From positions 6,015,501 through 6,079,500 of the forward strand of contig NC_084665.1 in NCBI RefSeq assembly GCF_028389875.1: DNA of 64,000 bases. The letters run 5' to 3'. The stretch is from Rhea pennata. Lineage: Eukaryota > Chordata > Aves > Rheiformes > Rheidae. Positions within the stretch are counted from its first letter, which is position 1; the number at the start of each line of letters is the position of its first letter. The translations under genes were made by a program, and so were the position numbers. This document shows positions 21,646 through 34,299 of this stretch, piece after piece. Under the pieces are notes generated by a model. The model saw only the letters and a list, made by a program, of their open reading frames with translations, was not told the DNA's origin and made no database searches.

Positions 21646-23936
21646 ACCTACATTCAGAGATTATCTAACACACATAACCCCCAAAGATCTCAACTTCTCA
21701 ACTACGTCAATCTGAATATTTTTAGCAATCAGTTCAAATTTGTACAAGTGGTCACATTTCTGCTTATTCACATAACATATGAGTTTTGAGCCATGCAGTT
21801 ATGAAATTGTGCATTAATTTCATTGCACACAAAATCCATCATTTGTTAAGTCTTCAGCACACATCCATATGGCTAGAACAAAATGTCAACATTAATCATA
21901 TTTTGGATAAACCAAGGGTCTTTCTAAACATGATTTAGAAATATTTATTCGTATAAATAGGAGTGGGATTTTTGTGTTTTTCAGCTCCAATCCACTCACA
22001 CACTTCACAGTAGGCAAGAATTAAGGTACTGGTAGAAGAAAACAGATTTATAGAGCCACAAGGGAAGCTCTAGGATCAAGAGATGGATAAAAAAGATGAG
22101 GTAGCAGAACATGGAAAGAAACATAGCTTCATCGTGGAACCACACAGTAATCAATAAAACAAGAACCACCACAACAGAAGAAGAAAAAAAGCAAGTTTTA
22201 CAAAGAAGCCATGAGCCACAAGAGAAGATCCCAAGCACCCAGAGAACCCTGATTTAAGTCCAAATAACGTTAATGTCAAATAGCAAGTAAACAGTATTCA
22301 CTGGCTGTTTTTACACAGTACTCTTCTATGCTTTATCTCAAGAGTAAGTATATTCCAAAAGCTTGTAAGGATTCTATTTAGTAACCTAGAAGAGTTGATA
22401 CAAAATAAGTTTGCTTACACCACACAGTTCCAGGAATTATGAAAGCGAGACTATTTTCTGGGTGCAGGAATTTAGACAAATGGGGGGGCCATAACTCCTC
22501 TGGACAGCAGACATGATGGCTACATCTGGAGGAGGGCAAGCTTAGAGGTAAAGCCAAGAGCAGTATCTCAGTGCACCAACCACCACCTAACGGCACATGG
22601 GATTCATCATTTTGAACTTCTCACGCTGGAGTTAGCATCCCGCAGGAGAATTCTGATTAGCCCTGTTACAGCCCTCAGTTTTCTGTACTGATGTCAAAGG
22701 TAGTACATAAAACACAAGGATCACAACAATTTAACCTTTTTTGTTTGCTTTTAACTGACACTATTAAGACTCTGCTATACACAAAAGCAAGTTTTGCTTT
22801 CCACCAAGTTTTAACTAAAGGGAACAAAAATGCAAGACAAGAGGCAGACCTTCCAAGAAGCAGCTAAAAAAAAGTGTATTTAGAAGTTCAGAAAAAACAC
22901 TCTCTCTGGAATAGAGACAACGATGCACAGTGAATTCAGAGAGTGTACTGATTCTCTCTAGCAAGAGATCTCAAAAAAATTGAAAAGCAGCTCCACTTCA
23001 GATGAGAGGACTGCTAGGATACGTTATCTCAAATGAGTAGCTGTGCTACCAGAAAATTTTAACTTAGGTTATAATCAAAGTCAGTCAGTTTGTATTTGCT
23101 TGCAATCATGCAAGCAATCTAGGTTAAATTAAAAAAAGGGATTTGAAAAATAAAGTTAAAATAGTACCGCGTCAATAAGATTTTATTTTCTCCTATTTAT
23201 CTTTGGATGCTGTGCATTTCACGACCATTAATCAGCTTCTGCTCTTGGTTCTCTACACTCTTGCTTTCACCTGCAACTCAAAATAGATAGCTTTGTCACA
23301 CAAGAATTCAGGCTCCTCTACAATTGAAATGGTTCCAAGTTCAGAAGTACTTAAAAAGTCAGAGTTCTTGCTAAATTCAATTTCAAGAAAGAAAATGCTG
23401 GTTAACTGGTTTGAACACTTCTCAGTTTGAATCCCTAATTGTAACTTCCAAATACTCGATTTGTAGCACTCATTGCCCTCCAAATACAGAAAATTTTACA
23501 ATTTCAAAGAATTTGCCTTAACATTCATTAAGGTGAAAGTAAAAGATACCTGTATTTGTAGTCCAATGAGTGCCACTCCATATAATCGGTCCAAAGACAA
23601 ATTTTGAAGATCTGGAACTTGCTTCAATATCCAGATTTTGGCAGGTGCTGGACATTGTCCACAGCTGTGAATCCAGTTTCTCTTTCCTACAGTTTTATAG
23701 CAAGACACTCCTGCATTTCAACCAGAGAAGATACTACAAACAGTAAAGATTTTCAAGGTAGGACAGGAAGGTGCTCTTCTAGAAATAAGCACAATCAACA
23801 TATAACTATACCGAGATGAATTAAAAATCCATTACTTCCAACTAAAGTGCTGTAAAAAGAATACAACTACAACCTTCCCACACAAGAAAGGTCTCACTCC
23901 ATGTAACACTTAACCTGGTATCCTACACAAGCACTT

Positions 23937-23956
23937 AAAAAAAAAAAAAAAAAAAC
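23937..23956 (+). repeat. Poly(A) run, 20 bases
   Basis: Uninterrupted A-run inside the B3GNT2 intron. No recognisable retroelement body precedes it. Confidence 0.9.
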
Positions 23957-24893
23957 TTCTTTAAAGATATACTTGAAGATAAAATGATCTAATAAGCATC
24001 TACTATTCAGTCCAGTTGTTATTTAACTGGCTTAATAGAAAAAATTAAATGTTGTAATGTAATACTTACAAGCCCCATGGTTTCACTCATCAAAACTAGG
24101 CCTGCAGACTTCTCATAATAACCTTAACTTTGGCTATCAAACAAGAAGTTATGGCCAAAAGGAGAGAAGTATCTTTCTAAATTTTGATCTACTTTATCAG
24201 GCATTAAAGCAAAGTTAAGTTAGTCCATAACTGAACAGTTTTCACCTGTTCCTACAGCTGCTAATGTACTATAAAGGTGACATTTCACAAAGCCTGCTTG
24301 ATTATGGGTTCCCTTTGGTGGGCTGAACACAGCAGTTAAGTAACAGCCTCAAACAGCATGTGAGGTGAAAATTAACATCACTGCTGTATTTACTGCTTCA
24401 TAAAATGAAAATGTTTTTACAAAAACATCTCAGGAGAGTTATTACATGATGTATAGATCTGAGGAATGCAAAAGGATGCAACTTTTAAAGTACGCTTGAT
24501 AAAACCTTACATGCAAGCACGATACAAAATAGATGGCATTTTCTTCAAATACAAATCTAGACTATCTCACAGCCTGGTTTTGTGAGGTACAGAGGGCTTA
24601 CAGAAAACAAGTTACATTTAACTACAGAACAGGCAAATATTCTTCTCCACACATGCTGAAAATAACCATCACCTGGCAACTTGCTAACACATACAAAATG
24701 GCTTCATTACATTACATACAAAGTGCCAGCTGTTTCCTTTTGTATTAAGGATGGCTACTGGGTTCAACCAATATCTAAAATGTGTTTGGCTCTCCCCAGT
24801 TTCATGTTATTGTATTCTCTTATCTATAGAAGATTCTCAAAACACTCTAGGCAGGTGCTTGAAAAAAAATTACATATATATAAATAAAATATT

Positions 24894-24910
24894 CACACAC
24901 ACACACACAC
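24894..24910 (+). repeat. (CA)n microsatellite
   Basis: Short perfect CA dinucleotide repeat in the B3GNT2 intron, just after an (AT)-rich tract (TATATATA). Confidence 0.9.
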
Positions 24911-26402
24911 CCCATTACTAAAGAGTTAGTTACAATTCTGAAGGGAAAGAACAAAGCAAGACTCCACTTGCAGCCTTTCTAACCTCATCCAAGTCATGGC
25001 CACAACCAAGCCCAGAGAACATGTTCCAACAAGGTTCTTCTGCAGCATAAACTAGATTTGACTGTGCTCCATCACCAGCTCTCACCAAAACTCCAAACTA
25101 TAGTCACTGAGATTCAATCATCATTAGATAAGAGCACCGTCTTAAAAGCTTGTCAGTAGACAACCACATTATTATTTGAAGCTGACTCGCCTAGCTGCAA
25201 TGCAGACAGACCCTGCAGCCATCTCAAGGGATCTATGAGCAATACAAGTATTTAAATTTCTCAGCCCACTACTTCCTAATGTCAGCAGGTTTGTTCTCTG
25301 CAGAGTCTTGGTTCTCAGAGAAATCAGATAATGCATTGTCCTTAGAGGCATTGCTCGAAGCAGTTAAGACAAAACTTGAAAAGTTAACTTGTCAGAAGGT
25401 GCTACAAAAAGACGGGGAAATCTCTGCTACATTAAAGTTTGTAAATGTATAATGACAATCCAAAATTTCCTCCCCCTTCATAACACCAGTGAAAAGGAAG
25501 AATGTAGGTCTCCTGCTTGCATGCTCACCTGACACTACTGATGTCAGCTTCTGACTGCTGCCGTAAAACTGATTATTTCATCCACTGACTGCTAAAAGGT
25601 AAGGCATTTTCTGAATATCAGAACCCAAAAATTTAATGGAGTAAGTTTTATTATTATTACTTCTGTCACTATTTTGATTAGTTCCATCTGTTTCTCTCAC
25701 TCTAGCTCCTAAAGCAGGAAAGAGAAGTTTACAGAGAGTCAGCTTTTCAGATATACATTTGAAATACCAGCTGAGATAAATGCTATGAGTTAAATTCATA
25801 CTGCTGCTTAGAAATGTTTCAGCAACATCCACAAAGTTTACAGCAAGATACTTCACAAAACAATTCATGACTACAACGGAAATATGTATTTAACTTAATT
25901 TAAAATTTTCTGCAAAATTCCCTCCAAGATGATACTTACAGATGGGAGAGACATCACAAGACTTCTATTGCCTCACACTCAACACTTCCAACCCTGAACC
26001 AAACCGGTTAAGTCACAAAATCTTGAACTGTGAATTAATAGTTTTTCCTGCTTCTTTAAAATTAAAACAAGCATTAGCAAAAAAGAGATTACTCCAACTC
26101 TGTCTATATTTGAGCCTCTCAAAGGGCCCATGTTTAATTAAGATATTTCAATACCTTGCACCTAGTGAATTCAATGCAAGTTAGACTTAAGTATTTTTCC
26201 TACATGTTGAGATCAAAACCTTGGATCTGCTGAGAGAATAATCAGTTCAAAGTTGAATTGCTTTGAATGTTTCAGCAAAACCACAAGGTTTCTCATGCAT
26301 GTAGGAACATTTTCTGTAAACACTGTCTCAGGTTTAGTTTATATACTATTTTTTCCTATTGCTATGAATTACTTTTCTTAGTGCATATTTTTATATAGAG
26401 GT

Positions 26403-26426
26403 AAAAAAAAAAAAAAAAAAAAAAAA
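26403..26426 (+). repeat. Poly(A) run, 24 bases
   Basis: Uninterrupted A-run inside the B3GNT2 intron, preceded by AT-rich sequence and followed by GAGCAGCAG. No retroelement body recognised. Confidence 0.9.
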
Positions 26427-29400
26427 GAGCAGCAGAACTGCACAGGTACACCACACTTGCTTATGGCAATTTAAACCACTGCAGCATCCCCATAAATTGC
26501 TAAGTTGTACTAGTATTAAAATTCTAATCTACTACACATGCCCAGGCTATAAATCTGTGAAGGCACAGTACCACTAACTACACATCCGAAACAACACAAC
26601 ACATCCTTATTCCCTTTTCTAAGAATAAAAATGGTTTTCTTTAGAACTGAATTTTTATGCTGGTAACCTAGATATTATAGCAAATTGAGACCTTATCCTA
26701 ATACTAAAGTTATACTACCATAGACCTTCCAATACTGAAGTTAGAAAGCAATCTGTTTTTCCTGATTCAATGTGCAAGTTACTTGTAGTCTAAGGTCAGC
26801 TCAAGCTTTAGTGTATTTGACATCGTGACACGCTTGCTACGATTAACTCAAAGTAGTCAGCTTCTGATATATGAACCGCTGTTTTCAAGTACCTTTGAGA
26901 AAGCTTCAATTTACATAAATATTAACTTTAAGAATCAAGAGAAGAGATTTAACCAACTGAAAGCAAAGAAGTATTTCTTTTGAGAAAATCAGTTGCCATA
27001 CATAACATCAACTACAGGTGGGGTACAGTTCCATGGCATTTTAAACAAGTTTCATTCATGGCTGATGCAGCCTTATAACTTATTCCTTCCCCTTGTACTG
27101 ATTTGACTCTGCCAAATCAATTTGAGGAGCTAAAGAGGCAGAAAAAGAAGTGTAACAATAAAGCAGCAATTATCAGCCTGCTCTGGTCACCAGATTTGCT
27201 TGCCACAGTGCTGCACAAACACCAGTATCAGCACAAGGGAACGAAGACTCACGTGGCCAAGATCACAGCAGACCCCATTTTAAGTCAACTTAGGCTTTCA
27301 TTTTTACTGATTTTGTTTTCATCAATTCTGTTTCCACCTTCAATCCATCCACAGAGGTCCTGAAAGTAGGCTGACACAAGCCTCAGTCCACCAGCAGTGG
27401 TTTGCTTCTAGGCTACCTTAACCATAACAACACACATCCTGAGGTACAAATTCATCTGACACTTTGTGTAATGAAATCAGCTGGTTAGCTACTGAACTAG
27501 GACAGCCCACATATTTCTAGTACTCATAGTATGCTCTGCTGTTTGTCAGGGGGTTACTTCAACTTGAGTATTTTCCTGTAACTATTAGAAAGCTATAGAA
27601 ATGGATAATACAAGCAATATATCTTTCCAGCTTTATCTCAAAAACAGCGATTAATATTAGCTTAACCATATTCAAACAAACTTTACATCTGCATAGGCAG
27701 CATTCATTACTTACAGTCAGCTAACAGAACTGTCCTTTAAGCACTGTACACTTCAAGTAATGTAAGTGTTCCTCCTGCTTTATTTTCTTGGTCATGCTGG
27801 CTGTCAGACATAAGCCATTTGATTAAAGATCATGTTTCACAAGCAAGGATGCTGTAACTTGGTATGTCTAATGAGGTTACTGCCCCCAGCTAACCATTCC
27901 GCTTTTGGTTTAGAAGTGAACAGATACAGGTTTCACTTCGACTTCCATGACTTTCTGCATTTGCAGACAGTGACCAGGTGACAGGATAAACAGCTGCAAT
28001 GATAACCTCAGCCATTTCATGCAATGTTTTCCTGTCTACGCAAGAACTATGGCTGCTACTCAATCAAAAGTTGAGTCAATTTAAACCAAATTAGGAATGA
28101 AAATTTTCAGGTCAGTGTTTCTGGACTTCCATTTTCATTTACAGTACTGAATTTAAAATGCATTTAAGGAAGCAACACCTACTTTTAAAAATGCAAATAT
28201 ATGAGAAGACTTTCACCCTTAACTGGTTTTGGTTTCAATCACGGCTAACAATACAGAAAAACGGTCTTGTCATTCTGAATAATTCATTCAAAGTTGAGAA
28301 AAATCAGTAGACTTCTGAAGAAGGGAAGTTCATTTTCCTCCTTTAGTCTAGTAAACTTCTTAGGCTGCCTCATGTTTTAAGAAAAAAGGAACAAATTTTT
28401 CCAACAGTTTTAGGCAGCTAAAGATGCATATAAGTACCTGGAGGATTTTGTAAAAGAGCTGTAAGCAGGTTAAGCAGCTAACTCCCATCATGTTAACGGC
28501 AGATAAGCACCTAACCTGATTAGAGACTCCTAAACCCCCGACAGGAACTTCCTTTGGTATTCAGTACCTGTGTATCAATGCCAAGAATCCACTAAATCTC
28601 AGAGGAAAGTAATCAATTTTAAGCTGTTCTACATGCCTTTTAATTTAATCCTTACTTCTATTCAAACACAAACTGACAGTATGCAATAAGTTCTCCACCT
28701 TCAAGACAGTTCTACGATTGCATTGCCATTTTCTAACATTCAAATATCTGATTAAAACATATCATTCCTCAAGTAAGAGGAAAAAGCACCAAATTCAGGG
28801 ACAGTCCTGACACAGAGCAGCAATGTTCTTTAGACTGGACTGAGAAATCCCACCCTTTCCCAGCCCATGAATCTCCATATTCGCACAGCTCTCTGTATTA
28901 CATTACGCACAAGCCAGAAGACAAGCAAACAAAAAGGTTATTTCTCAACCCGATCAGTTCCCTAATTCAGTTCACAATACAGCTGCACAAACAGCTATGC
29001 CAGCACAACGCACTGGGGGAAGGGGGGCAGGCAGGATGGACGGACAGGAGCACTGCTTTCGCCACCATGCCTCAAAAACCCATGAGCAAGCTCAGAGGCT
29101 GTGCCGCGCACGCGGCCCAGCGGGTCGCACAGCTCCTGTCCACGGGAAGGGCAAAGCACATTCGCCCTTGCCAGCTCCCAGCCTCCGGCGCACATCAGGC
29201 CCCGCCACCGAGGCGGTGAGCTGAACCAGACCACGGAAGGGTGCCATCTGCACTAAACCCGGTGCAGACCCAACGGCAGGTGTCCAGGGCAGGAAGCTGA
29301 GTAGACACCCCCCGCCCATGCACCTTGGCAAGGCTTCCGTACTTTTGATACCGCACTCCTAATGTAAATTTTGCACAAATTGCACATATCCTCTGGTGAT

Positions 29401-29456
29401 TCGTAAACCATTGAGAATTAATCTTTTATATCCACCCTCCAAGTAATGCCTCTGTG

Positions 29457-29643
29457 AGCTTAACACAGAAAAGTTCCTGACTATCAGAAGCTTTTTTTTT
29501 CAAAAGATTTACAAAACTATTTCAAAGTATGTCTTTTCAGCTCTATTTAACACGAAAAAGTTCCTGAATTTCAGAAGCTTTGATTTCCAGAAGATGTATA
29601 AAACTATTTCAAAGTACAACATTTTTTCAGCTCTATTATATTT
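29457..29643 (+). repeat. Two-copy imperfect tandem repeat, period about 87 bases
   Basis: The unit containing AAGTTCCTGA (29,471 and 29,558), TCAGAAGCTTT, AAACTATTTC (29,514 and 29,601) and TTTTCAGCTCTATT occurs twice head to tail. The spacing is 87 bases, drifting to 90 at the 3' side by small indels. It looks like a local segmental tandem duplication in the intron, with no coding content. Confidence 0.85.
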
Positions 29644-30498
29644 TTCTAAAACAACAAAGCTTACTTAGCCAACTGCTGATGAAATAGTTTCATCAATTCT
29701 CTCTTTAAAAATCTCAGCACCACACCCATCACACACTGGGATTCTTTTCCTTATTTAAATGCTAATTGCTTCTCAGGAGACATCAGTTCAATCACACTTT
29801 TGCACAGTTCATCACAAAACGTTTTAATGACCCAGTGTTTTCACTGCTTTATACGTGATCTGGAGACTTGTGGAGGTTTACATACTCACCTTTTGAATCC
29901 TAGAAGGCCCATCCTTTCCACTGTAAAAATATCAGTGAAAAAGATGCGAGAGAAATGAAGGCTGAAGCCTGAGATTCCTGTCAGCTCCTCCCATAAAAAG
30001 AACAATGATGTGTTGCTACCTGGACACATCTAAAGATATTTATTCTCCAAATTTAAGTTAGTGACTTGTTCATTTTATAATAAAAATGATGGGTAGAGCC
30101 TGTATTTCATTATTTTATCTCCATCGTTTCATGGGGGTTTTTTTTTGTCCGTCTTTAAGCAAAGAAGGATTGCATAATGCAACTGTTAAGTAGCAGCAGA
30201 TAAAAACATCAAAATATATGCCAATGAGGTCAGAACATGGCATAACAGGCAGGTTAAACTTGTATTTTTTTGGTAGCTGTACTCACAGACACAAATTCTT
30301 CTCTAAATTCATCTCAAGGATTTGTATGAACATAGCCTGGAATGCATTTTACACAGCAGAAGCATCAAATACTTAAAAGTGATTTTTTATGCACAAAATC
30401 GCAGTGACTACATTTTTTTCCTAAACTAGTGGTGAAAACTTCAGTTAAAAAAAGTATTTTACAAACACTCATTAGAGTTTAAAATTCTGTGCATTGGA

Positions 30499-30635
30499 AA
30501 AGATAAGTTTAAATCTGAAAAGCAAATGGTTATGCATCAGAAAAAGTAAGTTTAAATTTGAAAAGCAAATGGTTAGACACTTATTTTGAAGTTACATATT
30601 TTACTGTATTGTCACGTATTTTACTGTATTGTCAC
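30499..30635 (+). repeat. Adjacent short tandem duplications (43-base and 20-base periods)
   Basis: TAAGTTTAAAT...GAAAAGCAAATGGTTA is repeated at 30,504 and 30,547 (period 43). Directly after, TATTTTACTGTATTGTCAC is repeated at 30,597 and 30,617 (period 20, exact copy). Both look like replication-slippage duplications in the B3GNT2 intron. Confidence 0.9.
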
Positions 30636-32054
30636 AGAAAAATATAATGCACATATAGCAAAAATATCCCAAACCTACAATCAATAAACGATATAAAGGT
30701 GGTTTTAAGCTTTTGGAAGGCTATCAATTCTAATGGTCTTCCAGAAACATTAACATGAAAAACAGATATGTTAAAAGGCTCAGTATTTTAATGAAATACA
30801 CATTCCTTTATATTTTGTGCCTATTACAAAAATACACTGATCAAACTAAATAAAATAGACTATTAAAACCTTGTTGCCACAATGGTTTAAGAGTATAAGA
30901 TAGACAACAGCTTGGGGAGGGGGCAGTTCTTGGTAAGTCTGAGAATCCTACGGTTTTCAAGCAGCTTTAAGTGTTGTGACAAACCTACAAAAAAAACAAG
31001 GTTCTACTATTAAGCACTGAAATGCTTTGATTGTAAAAGGTTAAGCACAGGAAGTATAATGGAATTGATACAACTTGAAACCTAGCTGAATCCAGTAAAA
31101 AATATGAATCTAGAACACTGCCCCTTGATATTTCTGAGAACTGTTCACTTTCTATTGAAATTCCAAGTTTGACAGCACACAGAATAATAACCATGAAGTA
31201 ACTTCTGTTAAGTTGGACAAGCTTTCTGAAGATTTTAAAAAATAATAACATCTGTCCAAAATGAGATCATCTGCTAAAAAAGAACAAGTTACTACAAAAG
31301 CTGGCTGAGCATGTTTTCTCCTCCTTTACCGAATCTGAAGAAAGTACACAGCATGGCTATATAGATTTCACTCAAGTATACATGTTAATAGGAAGCTATC
31401 ACCACCACCTGACTGCGCCATAATGACAATACTGTACGGTACGAGATACATGACTGTTGTGTGTTTCAACACCACAAGCACTGATGTAGACTGTCTTTTA
31501 TCACCGTTTGTTCTCCATCAAATGGTTTTAGCACAGACAACAGGAGAAAAAAAAATCACCATTAAAGCTAGTCCCACTACAAAAATAACTGCACCAGGTG
31601 GCAGTAAAACAATGAACTACTGCGAAGGGGTCTAGGCACTGCCAAGGTGCAACGAAGAATCCTCTAAGTCATACTCCTCTGAAAGACTTCCTTCTTCAAG
31701 GATTTTGATAGGGAAGCATGAAAGAAGATGAAGACCCAAGTCCTGCAGTTTCCCATGATCAGCTTTAACTCTTTCATGAAGAAAATTATTTTATAATACA
31801 TGCATACACTTCTCATCTTTTATCAAAACCTTTCTGAACAAACACTACTTTTTTACTGGTTTACACTGATTTCCTCAATACCACCTTCATTATTGAAAAG
31901 TATTTAAGAATTCAAAAGGAACTGACAAGTAATAGCAATTTTTTTTCCTGATCACCACTGACATTCTGCCCATTAGGAATAATTTTCTCTGAAGAATAGC
32001 AAGATGTAACTATTACTAGACAAGGCATGGGGGAGCAGAGGGGGAAGCTAGACA

Positions 32055-32160
32055 GCTCTCCTAGTGATCTAATGCATGACCTTCAACAAGTCCCTTCAGC
32101 AGTGTTACCTGCTGCAGTACGTCATTTTCCTCATTTCTATTTATGGTGCATGCCAAAAAC
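32055..32160 (+). repeat. Possible eroded MIR/CORE-type SINE
   Basis: The order of short blocks resembles the MIR core and 3' region: a block like 'TGACCTTxxxCAAGTCxCTTCA', a CTGC..CAGT block, then CATTTTCCTCATTTCTA. Similarity is weak and by eye only. If right, it is an ancient amniote SINE relic predating birds. Confidence 0.3.
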
Positions 32161-33946
32161 AAAAATCTAAGCAAAACCAGTTTACAGATGACAAAATTAC
32201 TTAAAACAAGTTCCAATTTTTAACTACTTTATGCAGTGTTTATGGCTTCCTCGTAACAAATTGTGTAACTGTATTGCACCACTTCTATAGAGGAGGTACA
32301 GATAAAGTCAAACATTTAAAGGAAGCAACAAAAACAGGGTTTCTTTTAAACCAAAGGACTTTGATCCCAACCCATAATGTTGTATTTTTAAGTACAAGTG
32401 TTCTTTATTTTAGTTTGCCTCCACTAGAATATTGTTGCTAAAAACACCTTTTCTTTTCGAATTGCTCCCAGTCCCTGAAGAACTATTTTTAAAAAAATGT
32501 GTATTTGTATTTAGGTGTACACAATCATAATATCTACTGAACTGGAGAAGTTCCTTTTCTGTTTTGCTCACTCTGCACATTTGATAGTAATTCGGACCGG
32601 ATTCCTCCAGTGGTTTCAACATGCTTTAGACCGGCTCACTAAGGCATCAAGGCAGTTTTTCCCTCACTAGTTAATTCAACAGTTAGTCATATGAACAGAG
32701 CGAGAACAGTATCACTCCCTGAAGTGAGTGTTATCTACCCTCCCTCCCCCCCCACACACACTCTGCACGAAAATCTGACGCACCATCAGAACTGCTTTCA
32801 GATTATATATTTAGAACATATTGTATGTATATGGCCTAACATGCCCAGATGAAATCCTTCTGGGCCCAAATCTGCTTTTTCGTCTTCAGGAGAAAAAAAA
32901 AGTAAACTCTTAATCCTCTTAATTTACACAGTTAAACTACACATCAGCGCTTAATAATCAACTTCAGCAGCACGGAGTTTTCCTGGGAGGTTAGACTAAA
33001 GGGTTACTCAAGCAACTTTCACCATAAATTTTTGCAGGATGACTAATGAATTGTGAGCTGCAGCTTGGCCACAATCTAAGCGAGTAACCTGAAGTCCCCT
33101 CCTGACAGAGTACTGCATGTCTCAGGAAGCTGTAAAGGGCTAAAAAAACCCCATCGTTTTCATAAAGGAGCAGAAATACCGAGGCTGTTTCTTCCCCTTA
33201 AAGAAAGGCAGCGTTTTCAATGCCCAGGCGGGCTTATCCGAGTGGGCGCTTCGGAGCCGCAGGAGCCCCCACGGCTCCCCGGCGCTGCGGGGCGCGGGCA
33301 GAGCCGCAGCGCTGATGGGATGCTCCGTGATCGAGGCGCTGTGCTGCGGGTCGGAGCGGCCCGAGGAGCCGGCCCCGAGAGGAGCCGCGTCCTCGCCTCC
33401 CCGCCCGCCGCGGCGGGGCTGCAGCAGCAGCGCCCAGCACTGCAGCAGCCTCCCGCCGCCTCGGGAGAGGCTTGCGCCTCCGCCCTCCGCGTTAGAAATA
33501 ATAATTGGCAAGACGGGAAGGCGACGGCCAACATACCGTTCTTGCAGGTTTCCATCCATGCCAACGCACCTCGCGTCTCCCCGTCCTCGCCCAGCCCGCG
33601 GCAGCATGTGCGGCCGCCGCCGCGGCTCCAGCGGACGGGCCGGCGCCCGCACGCCTTAACCCCACCCTTCGCCTCCTCCCCCACCCCACGCCCGCGGGAG
33701 AGGGGAAAAAGAAACATTTTGGGGAAGGGAAAGAAAAAAAAAGGGGACGTATACGGCGCTCCACCTGCCCGCCCCCGGCCGCCAGCTCGCAGCTACCCGG
33801 ACACAACGGGGCTAGGAGCCGCGCGGAGGGCACTCCTGCCGGGGGCGCAAGGGGGGCAGCAGCTGAGGAGAAAACGGCGGTTTTTCGGTGTTCCCCCTCC
33901 CCCCCAACCGCCGCCTCAGCGCCCGGGCGGCGCCGAGCCCCCTCAC

Positions 33947-34140
33947 CTTGCCAGTCGCCGCCGGGCTCGTTCCTGCCGCCGCCGCCAAAGCCGAATCCAC
34001 CATGTCCGGCCGCCGCGGGTGCCTCTCCGCGGGTGGCGGGGAGGAGCGGGGGAAGCCCCCGCCCCGGCCGGCTTACAACGGCCCCAACGGCTCCATCCCG
34101 CTGCGGCGGGCGACGGCTCCGCACCTGAGGGCGATGCCGG
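33947..34140 (-). other. B3GNT2: Probable B3GNT2 non-coding exon 1 (5' end approximate)
   Basis: A strong donor (CAAG|GTGAGG) ends at 33,947 within the CpG island. It would splice over 16.2 kb to the acceptor at 17,715, nine bases before the B3GNT2 ATG. The two-exon layout with untranslated exon 1 matches the mammalian gene. The right boundary is arbitrary because the start site cannot be read. Other GT sites in the island (near 34,119 and 33,534) are weaker alternatives. Confidence 0.5.
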
Positions 34141-34195
34141 GGACTGGACTGGACTGGGCCGGGCCGGGCTGGGCTGGGCTGGGCTGGGCTGGGCT
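34141..34195 (+). repeat. (GGACT/GGGCC/GGGCT)n pentamer repeat, G-quadruplex-capable
   Basis: Three GGACT units, two GGGCC and six GGGCT units in tandem. The GGGCT part has six G-triplets with two-base loops, the pattern of a stable G-quadruplex on the plus strand. It lies just upstream of the probable B3GNT2 exon 1. Confidence 0.9.
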
Positions 34196-34210
34196 GACCC
34201 CGGCCCGCCG

Positions 34211-34299
34211 CCTCGCCTCGCCTCGCCTCGCCCCGCCCCGCCCCGCCTCGCCTCGCCCCGCCCCGCCCCGCCTCGCCTCGCCTCGCCTCGCCTCGCCTC
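34211..34299 (+). repeat. (CCTCG/CCCCG)n pentamer minisatellite
   Basis: About 18 pentamer units, alternating blocks of CCTCG and CCCCG, in the B3GNT2 CpG island 15 bases from the GGGCT array. Every unit keeps a CpG. It is likely length-variable and hard to sequence. Confidence 0.95.

Larger units (their letters stand above)
17716..33946 (-). other. B3GNT2: B3GNT2 intron 1
   Basis: About 16.2 kb of AT-rich DNA between the coding exon (acceptor CCTTCTTTCCAG) and the probable exon-1 donor. No coding exon, RNA gene or young transposon was recognised. It holds simple repeats and A-runs (21,605; 23,937; 24,894; 26,403), local tandem duplications (29.46-29.64 kb and 30.50-30.64 kb), a faint MIR-like relic near 32.06 kb, and a small GC-rich patch at 28.99-29.34 kb whose ORFs look compositional. 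Confidence 0.7.
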
